From assembly GCF_000013725.1 (NCBI RefSeq), contig NC_007955.1, positions 2,077,579 to 2,141,578 on the forward strand: DNA of 64,000 nt. Reading direction: 5' to 3'. Shown here in pieces: positions 18,244 to 27,979 of this stretch; positions within the stretch are counted from its first letter, which is position 1; each line of letters opens with the position of its first letter. The notes beneath the pieces are model-generated. The model searched no databases. It was not told where the DNA came from and saw only the letters and a program-made list of their open reading frames with translations. This DNA is from Methanococcoides burtonii DSM 6242. GTDB taxonomy: Archaea; Halobacteriota; Methanosarcinia; Methanosarcinales; Methanosarcinaceae. The position numbers and the translations under genes were made by a program.

Positions 18244-19434
18244 ATGATGTTGATTGGAGAAGCACTTATTGGCGAGGCACCAGAGCTCGCACACGTTGAT
18301 CTTATGATCGGGGACAAGGAGGGGCCGGTAGGGCAGGCATTCGCAACAGGAATGACCCAGCTTTCAGCAGGCCACACTCCCGTTCTTTCTGTCATCCGCC
18401 CGAACTTACCTACAAAGCCATCCACACTTATCGTTCCAAAAGTGACCGTTAAGGGAATGGATCAGGCTTCACAGATATTCGGTCCTGCACAGGCCGCTGT
18501 TTCAAAGGCAGTTGCTGATGCAGTGGAAGAAGGACTGATCCCTAAGGAAAAAGCAGAAGACCTTGTCATCATTGCAAGCGTTTTCATTCACCCGCAGGCA
18601 GTGGACTATAACCGTATCTACAGGTACAATTACGGAGCTACTAAATTGGCACTTAAACGCGCACTTGATGGTTTCCCTGACATTGATACAGTTCTTCATG
18701 AGAAGGACCGGGCTGCACACGCTGTCATGGGATTCAAGATATCCAAACTTTGGGATGCTCCATACTTGCAGGTCGCACTTGACAATCCAAACCTTCCTGT
18801 TATCCTTAATATCATCAAGCAGCTCCCTAAGAGCGACCACTTGATACTGGAAGCAGGTACACCCCTTATCAAACGCTATGGTGTGGATGTCATTTCCAAA
18901 ATACGTGAGGTCAGACCGGACGCGTTCATCGTTGCAGATCTTAAGACCCTCGACACAGGTAACCTTGAGGCACGTATGGTGGCGGATGCAACCGCTGATG
19001 CTATTGTAGTATCCGCTCTTGCACCTATCGCAACACTCAACAAGGTAATTGAAGAGGCACACAAGACCGGTATCTATGCTGTCATGGATACATTGAACAC
19101 TCCTGATCCAGTAGCTGTCCTTGAACAATTGGACGTACTTCCTGATGTAGTTGAACTACACCGTGCAATTGACATCGAGGGCACTGCTCACGCATGGGGC
19201 AGTATCGAAGGTATCAAGGCACTTGCAGTGAAGCGTTCTTCCAAGGTCCTTGTAGCAGTCGCTGGTGGTGTACGTGTTGACACTATCTCTGATGCACTTG
19301 GAGCAGGTGCTGATATCCTTGTCGTTGGCAGGGCTATCACCAATTCAAAGGATGTCAGGCAGGCAGCTGACCGGTTCATTGAAGGCTTGAACAAGCCTGA
19401 GATCGACCAGTTCAGAATAATGACCGATTTTTAA
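18244..19434 (+). CDS. fae-hps: bifunctional formaldehyde-activating enzyme / 3-hexulose-6-phosphate synthase
   Basis: A fusion found in Methanosarcinales. The N-terminal Fae half (residues 1 to about 165: [39 protein letters not shown]) condenses formaldehyde with tetrahydromethanopterin. The C-terminal Hps half (about 170-396: [26 protein letters not shown]) interconverts hexulose 6-phosphate with ribulose 5-phosphate and formaldehyde. Together they make pentoses from hexoses while passing the released formaldehyde to the one-carbon pathway. Starts at ATG 18244 or 18247; the TATA spacing does not separate them. Confidence 0.95.
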   Translation: MMLIGEALIGEAPELAHVDLMIGDKEGPVGQAFATGMTQLSAGHTPVLSVIRPNLPTKPSTLIVPKVTVKGMDQASQIFGPAQAAVSKAVADAVEEGLIPKEKAEDLVIIASVFIHPQAVDYNRIYRYNYGATKLALKRALDGFPDIDTVLHEKDRAAHAVMGFKISKLWDAPYLQVALDNPNLPVILNIIKQLPKSDHLILEAGTPLIKRYGVDVISKIREVRPDAFIVADLKTLDTGNLEARMVADATADAIVVSALAPIATLNKVIEEAHKTGIYAVMDTLNTPDPVAVLEQLDVLPDVVELHRAIDIEGTAHAWGSIEGIKALAVKRSSKVLVAVAGGVRVDTISDALGAGADILVVGRAITNSKDVRQAADRFIEGLNKPEIDQFRIMTDF

Positions 19435-19476
19435 GCGTGCGATTATTCACACGTTCTTTTTTTTAGGGGTGATAGT

Positions 19477-20142
19477 TTGAAACCTTTGATAGTATTGAAC
19501 CTAAAGACATATCTCGAAGGTACCGGGGAAGGTGCTGTAAGGATAGCTCGTGCCTGTAAAGAGGTCGGTGAAGCAAGCGGGATCGAGATCGCTATCGCAC
19601 CTCAGTTCTGTGATATCTACAGGGTCGCATCTCAGGTAGATGTTCCTGTATATTCCCAGCATCTCGATGGTGTCGGAGCAGGCAGTTTTACCGGACATGC
19701 TTTTGCAAAGTGTATAAAGGATGCCGGAGCTGTGGGTACGCTTATCAATCACTCGGAGTGCAGATTGAAACTTGCTGACATCGAAGCTTCTGTGACGGCA
19801 GCAAAAGGTGAAGGTCTTCGCACTATAATCTGTACTAATAATATTGCAACAACAGCAGCAGCAGCGGCATTAGGTCCTGACTATGTTGCAGTTGAGCCTC
19901 CTGAACTTATAGGCTCTGGAATTCCAGTCTCAAAGGCAGATCCAGAGGTTGTAACAGGTTCTGTGGCAGCAGTGGAAAGGATCGATCCGGCAGTGAAAGT
20001 GCTTTGTGGTGCTGGTATCTCCAAAGGGGAGGACCTTAAAGCTGCAATAGAACTTGGTTCAGTCGGTGTGCTTCTTGCATCAGGCATTGTAAAGGCCAAA
20101 GATCCAAAAGCTGCGCTTGAAGATCTTGTCAGTCTTATTTAA
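19477..20142 (+). CDS. tpiA: triosephosphate isomerase, archaeal type
   Basis: Interconverts glyceraldehyde 3-phosphate and dihydroxyacetone phosphate. 221 aa, the shorter archaeal form. Motifs: VLNLKTY at the start, catalytic His in LINHSECRL, catalytic Glu in VAVEPPELIGSG, and the phosphate loop GAGISKGED. TTG start at 19477 with GGGGTGAT just upstream. Follows fae-hps by 42 bases; a T-rich run in the gap may partly end the first transcript. Confidence 0.94.
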   Translation: MKPLIVLNLKTYLEGTGEGAVRIARACKEVGEASGIEIAIAPQFCDIYRVASQVDVPVYSQHLDGVGAGSFTGHAFAKCIKDAGAVGTLINHSECRLKLADIEASVTAAKGEGLRTIICTNNIATTAAAAALGPDYVAVEPPELIGSGIPVSKADPEVVTGSVAAVERIDPAVKVLCGAGISKGEDLKAAIELGSVGVLLASGIVKAKDPKAALEDLVSLI

Positions 20143-20153
20143 AAAAGAAGTTG

Positions 20154-20171
20154 TGATGCCGGAAGGCATCA
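20154..20171 (+). terminator. hairpin between convergent tpiA and a membrane-protein gene
   Basis: Perfect 7-bp stem TGATGCC/GGCATCA around a GGAA loop, followed by a T-rich stretch. Positioned to serve either strand. Confidence 0.4.
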
Positions 20172-20203
20172 ATATACTATTTTTATCTTATTTCCTTCTT
20201 ATC

Positions 20204-20596
20204 TTAAAGGAAATACCATGCGATGAACAACAACAGCGTGGAGAATCCCACTTTTATTGACATTGTAAGTTCCAGATGAAGATTTCGGGCAACCATATTG
20301 GATATCCCTATAGGTGGTGGTGATATCAGCAGTGCTGCACCGAACAGACAAAATCCCGGTATGTAGTTATTTTCTACAATGATAAGATAAAGTCCCTGTA
20401 TTCCCAGGTATATCCCAAAGACGGAAATGAAGAACAATCCCATCTTGTAGAATCGGAGATATTTCTCGATGCCTCCGGGAAGCACATTGGCAGCTTTAAG
20501 CCCTTTGTTATTAGTTTTCAAAAAAATCACCGTAGGTAGCGTCCTATTTCTGTGGATATTTATTCTGTCCTCATTGCATATATAGGAGAGGTTCAT
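20204..20596 (-). CDS. small membrane protein at the end of the aromatic operon
   Basis: 130 aa. A basic N-terminal part of about 50 residues precedes three hydrophobic segments (MGLFFISVFGIYLGIQGLYLIIV, IPGFCLFGAALLI, VGFSTLLLFIAWYFL). The start is chosen at 20596 because that ATG overlaps the tyrA stop as ATGA, like the other joints in this operon. No family recognised. The coupling suggests co-expression with aromatic amino acid synthesis, but a role there is unproven. Confidence 0.65.
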   Translation of the reverse strand: MNLSYICNEDRINIHRNRTLPTVIFLKTNNKGLKAANVLPGGIEKYLRFYKMGLFFISVFGIYLGIQGLYLIIVENNYIPGFCLFGAALLISPPPIGISNMVARNLHLELTMSIKVGFSTLLLFIAWYFL

Positions 20597-21906
20597 CCGC
20601 GTATCTTGCAACCAAGCCCACATAGGAGTTTTTCAACATCGGTCTGCATCTTTGTTGCGTTACTCTCTTCAAGTATGGTAATGCGGAACGTAGCACTTAG
20701 TCTGTTATCGGAAATGCCTGAATAAGTATCGATTATCTCGGTCGAGGCTATCCTTTCATCATTATCGATGACCTTCTCAAATACTGATGCATCAGCTCCT
20801 GAAGGGAGTAATACTGAAATATCCCTTTTTGGATGGAGAAGATTTTTCACTTTCCAATCCTTAAGTTCCTTCTCGGTGTACAACCTGATATTCTCTGTCT
20901 TCAGGTAGACATCCTTTCCGCCCTTGGAGATTATCACTGCTCTTGGTGTCACTTTCTTGATCGTTCCCACATGTGTGACGCCTGAGTAGTTATGGTAAAG
21001 GCCTCTTTCGACTCCTACAGATGCGATCATCTCCTCGAATTCGGATATTTTCGCATTGATGAGCTTATCCGATCGGTGAAGTGCGGATGGCGTATCCTTA
21101 AAATGAGCGGCAGCCTCTGTCATCTTGTTGCAGAATGCTTCAATGTCCTGTTCCCTGACTATCTCAGAAAGGATGTTACACTCACTTATGAAGGTCTCAT
21201 GGACTTTTAACACCTGTTCGTTCTGCATCTGTATGTGGGCGTACAGGTAGGGATTCTGCCCAAGTATTCTCCCAACGAAATCGACCATTATTTCATAGAC
21301 CGGGCTCATGAAACGCCGTGACATACTAACATCAAAATCAAGGCTTTTGAACGTGTTCCCTATTGTTATGTATGCAAAATGTGTCAGGCCCTGAACAACA
21401 GAGACGAACTTATCGTGTTCTTCCGGTTTGATTATCTCAATATGTGCACCATTTTCCTCGAAGAGGTTTCGCATTATGGGGAACCACTTTTCAGATCGGC
21501 CTTTGGTGGGGCTCATTATCACGATCTGCCCCTGTAATGTCGGAATGGATGGGCCGAACATGGGGTGTGTGCCGAGGATCTCAACACCGTCAGGTGCTGT
21601 TTCTCTCATTGCCCTTACAGGTTCGGCCTTTATGGATGTCAGGTCCATCAGCAAGCTTCCCGCCTTCATTTTGGGAGCGGTCTCCCTGATAACATCTGCA
21701 GTAATGTCTATTGGTACTGTGATGATCACTATATCTGAGGTCCTTATTGCATTGTCAAGGTCTGATGCAAATTCAACTCCCATTTGTTTTGCTATCTCGG
21801 TCTTTTGGCTGCTGCCCCAGACCACAACTTCATAACCGTGATCAGTAAAGAACTTCGTGAACCATTTCCCCATTTCTCCTGTGCCACCAATGATCAGCAT
21901 TTTCAT
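20593..21906 (-). CDS. tyrA: prephenate dehydrogenase
   Basis: NAD(P)-dependent oxidative decarboxylation of prephenate to hydroxyphenylpyruvate for tyrosine. The Rossmann start MLIIGGTGEMGKWF is clear, followed by LGTHPMFGPS and the helical dimer domain (VQGLTHFAYITIG). The C-terminal 160 residues form an added domain ending in an ACT-like fold (ISVLLPSGADASVFEKVI), probably a tyrosine sensor. 437 aa from the ATG at 21906, which overlaps the aroE stop as ATGA; an upstream in-frame extension to 21969 inside aroE is rejected. Confidence 0.92.
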   Translation of the reverse strand: MKMLIIGGTGEMGKWFTKFFTDHGYEVVVWGSSQKTEIAKQMGVEFASDLDNAIRTSDIVIITVPIDITADVIRETAPKMKAGSLLMDLTSIKAEPVRAMRETAPDGVEILGTHPMFGPSIPTLQGQIVIMSPTKGRSEKWFPIMRNLFEENGAHIEIIKPEEHDKFVSVVQGLTHFAYITIGNTFKSLDFDVSMSRRFMSPVYEIMVDFVGRILGQNPYLYAHIQMQNEQVLKVHETFISECNILSEIVREQDIEAFCNKMTEAAAHFKDTPSALHRSDKLINAKISEFEEMIASVGVERGLYHNYSGVTHVGTIKKVTPRAVIISKGGKDVYLKTENIRLYTEKELKDWKVKNLLHPKRDISVLLPSGADASVFEKVIDNDERIASTEIIDTYSGISDNRLSATFRITILEESNATKMQTDVEKLLCGLGCKIRG

Positions 21907-22712
21907 ATGTCCAATGTCTCCATGACAGTTTTTTTCATGACATTTATGGGTGGTTCTTTTCCAGTCCATATGCGGAAGGCTTCCGCTCCCTGGTATACTA
22001 GCATCATAATGCCTGTGATAGGTCTTGCACCTGCGGTCTCTGCTTCCTGCAACAGTTTTGTCATAAGCGGATTGTAAACGATATCAAAAACTGCAAGGTC
22101 TGAATGCATCTGCTCTGCGGTCACAAGGGTCCCATTGGAATTGCCCAGTCCTACTGTGGTGGTATTGATAAGAATATCAATATCTTCAAGCCCATTGTCA
22201 ACGATATCAAGACCGTATCCTTTTGCATCTCCTATCTCTGCAGCGAGCTGCATGGCACGTTCAGGGGTTCGGTTGGCAATGTTCACATTTGCTCCTGCTT
22301 CTGCAAATGTGAATGCGATGGCTCTTGCAGCACCGCCTGCTCCGAGGATCAGGACATTCTTGTCCTTGATATCGACACCTTCATCCTCGATAGTTCGTTT
22401 TGCACCAATGCCGTCAGTGTTGTAGCCTTTAATACCGTCCTTGAAGTCAATGGTGTTTATGGCACCTATCTTTGCAGCAAGGGAATCTGCATCAACGAAT
22501 TTGAGAGCGGTCTCTTTGAGGGGCACTGTGAGGTTCAATCCTCCGAATCCCATGGCCTTTGCACCCTGCAGTGCGTTTTCAAGGTCGTTCTTCTCAACTC
22601 GGAATGCATGGTATGTGCAGTCCATGTCCAGGGCTTCGAATGCTGAATTGTGCATGATGGGTGATAGTGAATGTTCTATGGGATCCCCAAGGACTGCAAA
22701 TATCTTCTTCAT
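21903..22712 (-). CDS. aroE: shikimate dehydrogenase
   Basis: Reduces 3-dehydroshikimate to shikimate with NADPH. 269 aa. Substrate site GDPIEHSLSPIMHNSAF, catalytic Lys in LNLTVPLKETAL, and dinucleotide-binding loop LILGAGGAARAIAF followed by NIANRTPERA, which fits NADP preference. The start overlaps the aroD stop and the stop overlaps the tyrA start, both as ATGA. Confidence 0.95.
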   Translation of the reverse strand: MKKIFAVLGDPIEHSLSPIMHNSAFEALDMDCTYHAFRVEKNDLENALQGAKAMGFGGLNLTVPLKETALKFVDADSLAAKIGAINTIDFKDGIKGYNTDGIGAKRTIEDEGVDIKDKNVLILGAGGAARAIAFTFAEAGANVNIANRTPERAMQLAAEIGDAKGYGLDIVDNGLEDIDILINTTTVGLGNSNGTLVTAEQMHSDLAVFDIVYNPLMTKLLQEAETAGARPITGIMMLVYQGAEAFRIWTGKEPPINVMKKTVMETLDI

Positions 22713-23410
22713 TCCATCATCTCCATTGCTTTTTTCAGGTCTTCCACTTTTAGTTGTCCTGGTGCTACGGCATCGGATACGCTTGCATATGTAAGCTTTG
22801 AGCCATAGAGGGGGGCAATGATGCGGGTGTGTTTTCCCAGTTTACCCATGGATATTGTGCAGACATCGTCTACTTCCAGTGTCACTTCCAGCAGGTTCAG
22901 TACATCCTGCATATTCTCAGGCATCACTGCAAGTTTTGCAATATCGGCACCTGCGTCGTGGGAGTGGTCAAGGATGCTTTTCAGGGTCTCTTTGTCAGGC
23001 GTCCTTTCAAAATCGTGCGATGAGATTATGGTGGTCTTACTTTCCTCTTTTGCTTTTTTGACTATCCTGTCCCTGAGCTGTTCATCTGTTTCGAGCTCGA
23101 TATCCACGGCATCTGTTAGATGCATGATATCTTCCAATAGGGCAATTCTGTTCTCTTCTGTACCTTCCCAATTTCCACCTTGGGATTGTAACCTGTTGGT
23201 TGCAATACACGGGAGGCTGGTCGTGCCTTTGAGCATCCTCAACAGGTTTGCAGCTTCTTTGGAGGTGGTTATCCCAAGTAGGTCGAACCTTATCTCAAGG
23301 ATATCTGCACCATGTTCTGCTGCAGTTTTGCACTGTTGTAAAGGTTCGTTGCTTATGGCAGCAACGATAGCTGGCCTTTCTTCCAGATCGAACGTCCCTA
23401 TTTTCAGCAT
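22709..23410 (-). CDS. aroD: 3-dehydroquinate dehydratase, type I
   Basis: Schiff-base enzyme forming 3-dehydroshikimate. 233 aa TIM barrel. Visible features: ADILEIRFDLL, the catalytic His in TIISSHDFERTP, the Lys in DIAKLAVMP, and SMGKLGKHTRI. Starts 3 bases after the DHQ synthase II stop. Confidence 0.94.
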   Translation of the reverse strand: MLKIGTFDLEERPAIVAAISNEPLQQCKTAAEHGADILEIRFDLLGITTSKEAANLLRMLKGTTSLPCIATNRLQSQGGNWEGTEENRIALLEDIMHLTDAVDIELETDEQLRDRIVKKAKEESKTTIISSHDFERTPDKETLKSILDHSHDAGADIAKLAVMPENMQDVLNLLEVTLEVDDVCTISMGKLGKHTRIIAPLYGSKLTYASVSDAVAPGQLKVEDLKKAMEMME

Positions 23411-23413
23411 CGC

Positions 23414-24568
23414 TCACTTCTCGATTATCGTTTCTTCGACCTTCATTCCGAAATGGCGTGCACCGCCTTCATAGTAGACCATTACTTCATTTCCGGGTTT
23501 CAGGTCGGCTACAGAGATGGGCTCTCCGTTTATGTCCACCAGTTTGATGGTCTCGGCGTTCTGGAGGATGTTCTTTATGATCTCTCCATTTACTTCGGCT
23601 TCTACGAGCATGAGTGGCCGTCTTTCGATCTTGACCCTGCCTACAATGCCGGTTCGCTGTTTTCCCCCGGCATTGACAATGGTGACCTCGTCACCGGAAC
23701 TGAGTTCGGAAAGATATCTGGTCCTGTCTCCCACTTTCACGTATGCATGAACTGCTCCGGCATTGACGCGGAACGGGCGGGATGCAACGTATGGGCTTTC
23801 TTCGGATTCTGAATGCACCAGGAACATCCCGCTTGCTTGTGAGCCTACAAGCATTCCTTCGCCTTTGGTCATCATGTTGCAGGTGTCTACACAGACACGA
23901 TCTCCCATTCCCACAGCTTCGACCTTTGTGACCTTTCCGGGAACAAGTTTAAGGTCCTCGATGCCTGATCTTTCTGCTACTGCAACGGTGGCTTTGATGG
24001 TATTGGGGTCATCTGAGTCCAGCAAGACACCTTCTGATCCGTGTTCCATTGTCTCGAGAGCTAGTTTTGCTTCATCCTGATCACGAACACCGGCAATGAT
24101 CTTCACATCACTATCCTGAAGTGCGGCGATGAGGTTCTCAAGGGGAATGACCTTCCAGTCAGTACCTACTATGATGAGGAAATCGCATTCTTTACCTATC
24201 TCTGCGGCAAATTCTTCGTATTTCTTGTTCTGTATGACCACGTAGGCCCCGACGGTCAATCCTTTTTCTTTCAATCGGATCGCAGTGATCATGTCGAGGG
24301 ACCCAACAGGATCAGGTGATAATGGTTTTGTTCCGTCTCCTTCTCCGCCCTTTCCAACGACAACGATGTCAGCACCGGACTTGTCGTCATAGGTAAATGC
24401 AGCTACCTGTATGTCTCCAAGTTCCCTTACTTTTTCTACTTCGTCAGAGTTTACAAGCACACAATTGGCACCGGACTCAAGTCCTGTTGTGATCCTGTCC
24501 TTGTGAGCTTCCCAGTGGCCTTTATCGGCCTTTATCCAAATCGTCTTGTCCATCATATTATACGCCAT
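23414..24568 (-). CDS. 3-dehydroquinate synthase II (archaeal, AroB')
   Basis: In archaea without DAHP synthase this NAD-dependent enzyme converts 2-amino-3,7-dideoxy-D-threo-hept-6-ulosonate (ADTH) to 3-dehydroquinate. 384 aa. Family features include KTIWIKADKGHWEAHKDRIT at the N-terminus and a beta-rich C-terminal half (GDRVCVDTCNMM, GSQASGMFLVHSE). Starts 9 bases after the ADTH synthase stop; the ATG at 24568 and internal ATGs at 24556 and 24553 are all possible. Confidence 0.93.
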   Translation of the reverse strand: MAYNMMDKTIWIKADKGHWEAHKDRITTGLESGANCVLVNSDEVEKVRELGDIQVAAFTYDDKSGADIVVVGKGGEGDGTKPLSPDPVGSLDMITAIRLKEKGLTVGAYVVIQNKKYEEFAAEIGKECDFLIIVGTDWKVIPLENLIAALQDSDVKIIAGVRDQDEAKLALETMEHGSEGVLLDSDDPNTIKATVAVAERSGIEDLKLVPGKVTKVEAVGMGDRVCVDTCNMMTKGEGMLVGSQASGMFLVHSESEESPYVASRPFRVNAGAVHAYVKVGDRTRYLSELSSGDEVTIVNAGGKQRTGIVGRVKIERRPLMLVEAEVNGEIIKNILQNAETIKLVDINGEPISVADLKPGNEVMVYYEGGARHFGMKVEETIIEK

Positions 24569-24577
24569 TGGAGTTTA

Positions 24578-25375
24578 TCATTTAAGTGTTTGTAGTGCCT
24601 CTTCTACACTTGCCTTGTGGTGAACTACCTGTGTTATAGCCCTTGTCATCTTTACGGGGTCGGGGTGCTGGAATACATTCCTTCCAATGGCAACACCTCT
24701 TGCACCTGCTTCCATGGCTCCGCTTATCATTTCCAGGAATTCCTGGTCGGTCTCTGTTTTTGGTCCGCCTGCAATAACAACTGGCACGGGACAACCATTG
24801 ACAACGTCTTTGAAACTATCCACATCTCCGGTGTAGACTGTTTTGATCACATCAGAGCCTAGTTCTGCACCTACTCTTGCTGCATGGGCTACCATCTGCG
24901 GGTCATGAGGGTTTGATATGTTCTTTCCTCTTGGGTACATCATGGAGAGTAAGGGGATGCCCCATTCGTCACATTGTTCTGCAACGGACCCTAGTTTTTT
25001 AAGCTGCTCTGCTTCTGTTTCCGAGCCGATGTTCACATGAATGGAAACCGCATCAGCGCCCATTTTCATTGCTTCCTCTACTTTACAGACGAGGACCTTG
25101 TCATTGGGGTCAGGTCCAAGTGCGGTGGATGCACTCATGTGGACTATGAGACCTACGTCGTGCCCGTATCCTCTGTGACCATGGTTGACCATTCCTTTTT
25201 GCATAAGAATGGCATTAGCTCCGCCTTCAGCTACTTTATTGATGGAATCTGCTATGTCTATCACTCCTCTGATAGGTCCATCGGACATTCCGTGGTCCAT
25301 TGGGATGATTACCATATTCCTGCTGTCTCTGTGCATAATTCTTTCAATGCGGATCCTTTTTCCTATTTCTGCCAT
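24578..25375 (-). CDS. 2-amino-3,7-dideoxy-D-threo-hept-6-ulosonate synthase (AroA')
   Basis: Class I aldolase-type enzyme that makes ADTH from a 6-deoxy-5-ketohexose phosphate and aspartate semialdehyde, the first archaeal step to dehydroquinate. 265 aa with [13 protein letters not shown] and the Schiff-base Lys region [10 protein letters not shown]. The ATG at 25375 (GAGTGAT before it) is chosen over 25435: the TATA box at 25449-25459 puts the mRNA start near 25427, inside the longer form. First gene of the operon. lysC, which supplies the aspartate branch, is also in this window. Confidence 0.92.
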   Translation of the reverse strand: MAEIGKRIRIERIMHRDSRNMVIIPMDHGMSDGPIRGVIDIADSINKVAEGGANAILMQKGMVNHGHRGYGHDVGLIVHMSASTALGPDPNDKVLVCKVEEAMKMGADAVSIHVNIGSETEAEQLKKLGSVAEQCDEWGIPLLSMMYPRGKNISNPHDPQMVAHAARVGAELGSDVIKTVYTGDVDSFKDVVNGCPVPVVIAGGPKTETDQEFLEMISGAMEAGARGVAIGRNVFQHPDPVKMTRAITQVVHHKASVEEALQTLK

Positions 25376-25448
25376 GTTATCACTCTTTGTTATGTAATTA
25401 TCAGTGGGTATTGTCACTGTGTTACTGTGTGACATAGTAGCACGGTTT

Positions 25449-25459
25449 ATTATTTAAAC
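25449..25459 (-). promoter_or_regulatory. TATA box for the aromatic operon
   Basis: Minus-strand GTTTAAATAAT. The predicted start near 25427 leaves about 50 bases of leader before the ATG at 25375. Confidence 0.5.
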
Positions 25460-25496
25460 TTTGTTATTTGTTTCCTTTTTTGAAATGTGGAATAGT

Positions 25497-25506
25497 CTTA
25501 TATATA
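25497..25506 (+). promoter_or_regulatory. TATA box for guaAa
   Basis: CTTATATATA, 44 bases upstream of the ATG. It diverges from the aromatic-operon promoter about 45 bases away. Confidence 0.55.
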
Positions 25507-25549
25507 GATTCATCAATAGTCGAGTATCGACCTAATCGGTGTTCTCATC

Positions 25550-26119
25550 ATGAAAGAATTAAAGATTATTGTTATCAACAACTATGGCCAGTTCTGTCAT
25601 CTTATCCACCGTACGGTGCGTGACCTTGATATGGATACGAAGATCGTGGCTAACACAACTTCCGTAGAGGATATCCTTGATGAGGAGCCGGATGGTATAA
25701 TTCTCAGTGGTGGTCCTTCAATGGAGCGGGTTGGTAGTTGTCAGGAATATGTGGAAAGCATTGACATTCCAATCCTTGGTATATGCCTCGGACACCAGCT
25801 TATAGCCCAGACATTTGGTGGGCATACCGGTGCAGGGAAACTTGGTGGCTATGCCGCTATCGATGTTGAAGTGATCGAAGAGGATGATATACTGAAAGGA
25901 CTTGGGCCCAGGACATCTGTATGGGCCTCACATGCTGATGAAGTTACAGTGCTTCCTGATGAGTTCATTCACCTTGCCCGTTCAGATGTTTGTGAGATCG
26001 AAGCGATGCGTCATGAGGAAAGGCCTATTTATGGAGTGCAGTGGCACCCTGAGGTTGCTCATACAGATAAAGGCGAAGAACTGTTCATGAACTTCTTTAA
26101 GGTTTGTGAAGACTACTGA
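25550..26119 (+). CDS. guaAa: GMP synthase, glutamine amidotransferase subunit
   Basis: Supplies ammonia from glutamine to the separate ATP-pyrophosphatase subunit (not in this window) for XMP to GMP. 189 aa, the free-standing archaeal subunit. Class I triad: Cys in LGICLGHQL (about residue 80) and His/Glu in VQWHPEV (about 165-167). Also [12 protein letters not shown] near residue 50. Monocistronic by spacing. Confidence 0.94.
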   Translation: MKELKIIVINNYGQFCHLIHRTVRDLDMDTKIVANTTSVEDILDEEPDGIILSGGPSMERVGSCQEYVESIDIPILGICLGHQLIAQTFGGHTGAGKLGGYAAIDVEVIEEDDILKGLGPRTSVWASHADEVTVLPDEFIHLARSDVCEIEAMRHEERPIYGVQWHPEVAHTDKGEELFMNFFKVCEDY

Positions 26120-26381
26120 TCTTATTATTCGCAGGTTTTTGATATTTGGTTTTTATTGTTAAGTGCAAATATCTTAACCAAATTCTTTTTTATGGACTTT
26201 TTTGATTTAGTATCTTTATCAAGATCCTTTGGCCTTTGCACAATAACTGTACATTACAACTCTTCCGCACGCTGCAACATCATTATCATTATAACAACTT
26301 ATTGATATTTTGGGCAAAGTTGATATATTTGTTGTCATATAATTCAAACTAGTATAATATTTACTAATTAGGTGGTATTTT

Positions 26382-27770
26382 GTGAAAAATAAAACTCTAA
26401 GTAAAACATTTGTTGTTCTACTAAGCTTGTTGATGATCCTTTCGATATCATCAGCAGGTGCTAATGTGGTTGAACAAGGTATAGCTGTTGAAAACCCTTC
26501 GGGTCCTGTAATGAATTCAGTAATGTCGGTTGCTTCAACTTCACTGGCACCAGTTGTGACGGAGACTGGCAAAATTAGCCTTTCCATTGATGGATATGGG
26601 GATCACTTAACTCCCGTTGGATCCATTGATGTTGAAAAACCTGCTGGTGCAACGGTCAGATCAGCATATCTATTGACTGCAAGTCTGTGGAGTGGTAACG
26701 AAATTCCTGATGGTGGTGTAACACTTGCAGGGTTTCCGGTCAATTGGGATGATGTTGTCATTGGAACTTATTCTGGTGCTCCACACAATCATCGTGCAGA
26801 TGTGACGAACATTGTCAAACCAATTGTTGACGCAGCTCCTGCAGGCAGGATATCAATTCCTATTGAAGAATCAGATGTACGTAATGTTGAGGGAAATATT
26901 CTTGCAGTGATATTTGATGATCCCAATCAAGTAGAGGATAATACTGTCGTTCTTTTGTTCGGTGCTCAAAGTATCACTGGTGATATGTTCAACATTACGC
27001 TTGCAGAGCCTGTAGACAAGACCGATCCTAACTTCGCTTTGGATATGAGCCTTGGAATCTCTTTTGGGTTCCAGCCTAGTAACCAGTACAGCATTGTAAA
27101 TGTCAATGGACTGCGCCTGACTTCTTCTGCAGGTGGATATGATGATGGTACGGATTACGATGGTGGTTTGATCACTGTTGGTGGTCTGGATGACAGCAAT
27201 GCAAATCCTGCTGACCCAAACGCTCCTCCAGGAAATTCCCGCAGTGATGATGAGTTGTATGATCTCATCCCATTCGTTAATGATGGCGATACTGGCATCA
27301 ACGTCTTTACACAGAACCCTTCCAATGATGACAATATCTATTTCGCAGCTTTCTTTATGGGTTCTACAAATGCTATTGTTGGTGAAGGCATCTTACTTTC
27401 CCCGGATTCTGCAATAAACAATCTTGGTGAATCCCACGAAGTTACTGCGACCGTTCAGGATGATAATGGCGCTGCAGTAACTGGCACAATGGTACACTTT
27501 GAGATTGCCTCAGGTCCTAATGCAGGTACTACTGCTGATGTCCTGACCGATACAAACGGAGAAGCTTCATTTAGTTTCACCAGTCAGTCGGTTGGTACGG
27601 ATGTAATTGTAGCTAGTTTCTTTAATTCACAGCAGGAACTAGTTCTCTCAAACGAAGTTACAAAGAAATGGATCGTTAGTGAAGAGATCCCTGAATTCCC
27701 AACAATTGCATTGCCTGTGATGGCAGTCCTTGGTTTGATGTTCCTTACAATGAGAAGAAGGGAAGAGTAA
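26382..27770 (+). CDS. secreted DUF3344-like protein with PEF-CTERM sorting signal
   Basis: 462 aa. Signal peptide at residues 1-27 (LLSLLMILSISSAGA). A central domain of about 65-330 (DGYGDHLTPVG, RSAYLLTASLW, HRADVTNIVKPIV) matches the DUF3344 type seen in methanogen surface proteins. An Ig-like domain of the invasin type spans about 345-425 (VTATVQDDNGAAVTGTMVHF, TDTNGEASFSF). The tail PEFPTIALPVMAVLGLMFL followed by RRREE is a PEF-CTERM signal, normally processed by archaeosortase C, which is not in this window. GTG start at 26382 with AGGTGG upstream; a long T run follows the stop. Confidence 0.85.
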   Translation: MKNKTLSKTFVVLLSLLMILSISSAGANVVEQGIAVENPSGPVMNSVMSVASTSLAPVVTETGKISLSIDGYGDHLTPVGSIDVEKPAGATVRSAYLLTASLWSGNEIPDGGVTLAGFPVNWDDVVIGTYSGAPHNHRADVTNIVKPIVDAAPAGRISIPIEESDVRNVEGNILAVIFDDPNQVEDNTVVLLFGAQSITGDMFNITLAEPVDKTDPNFALDMSLGISFGFQPSNQYSIVNVNGLRLTSSAGGYDDGTDYDGGLITVGGLDDSNANPADPNAPPGNSRSDDELYDLIPFVNDGDTGINVFTQNPSNDDNIYFAAFFMGSTNAIVGEGILLSPDSAINNLGESHEVTATVQDDNGAAVTGTMVHFEIASGPNAGTTADVLTDTNGEASFSFTSQSVGTDVIVASFFNSQQELVLSNEVTKKWIVSEEIPEFPTIALPVMAVLGLMFLTMRRREE

Positions 27771-27979
27771 TTCCTTTCTCTTTTTTTTATTTATTGTTAT
27801 CATCATTTCATTGACATATTTTTCAGTCTGTAGAAATCTTCTTTTCTAACTTCAACTAAGCCACTTATTTTTATAATCAGAAGTCCCTTGTGATTGTTCT
27901 CCAACAAACTTCAAAAATTTGTTACTCGTACATATTCTGTTGTTTTGGACACCATATTTAAAAGAACACTTGATATATT

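Noticed and set aside
24578-25435. Longer 285-aa form of the ADTH synthase
   Set aside because: The extra N-terminal codons lie at or before the predicted transcription start, and family members begin near the ATG at 25375.
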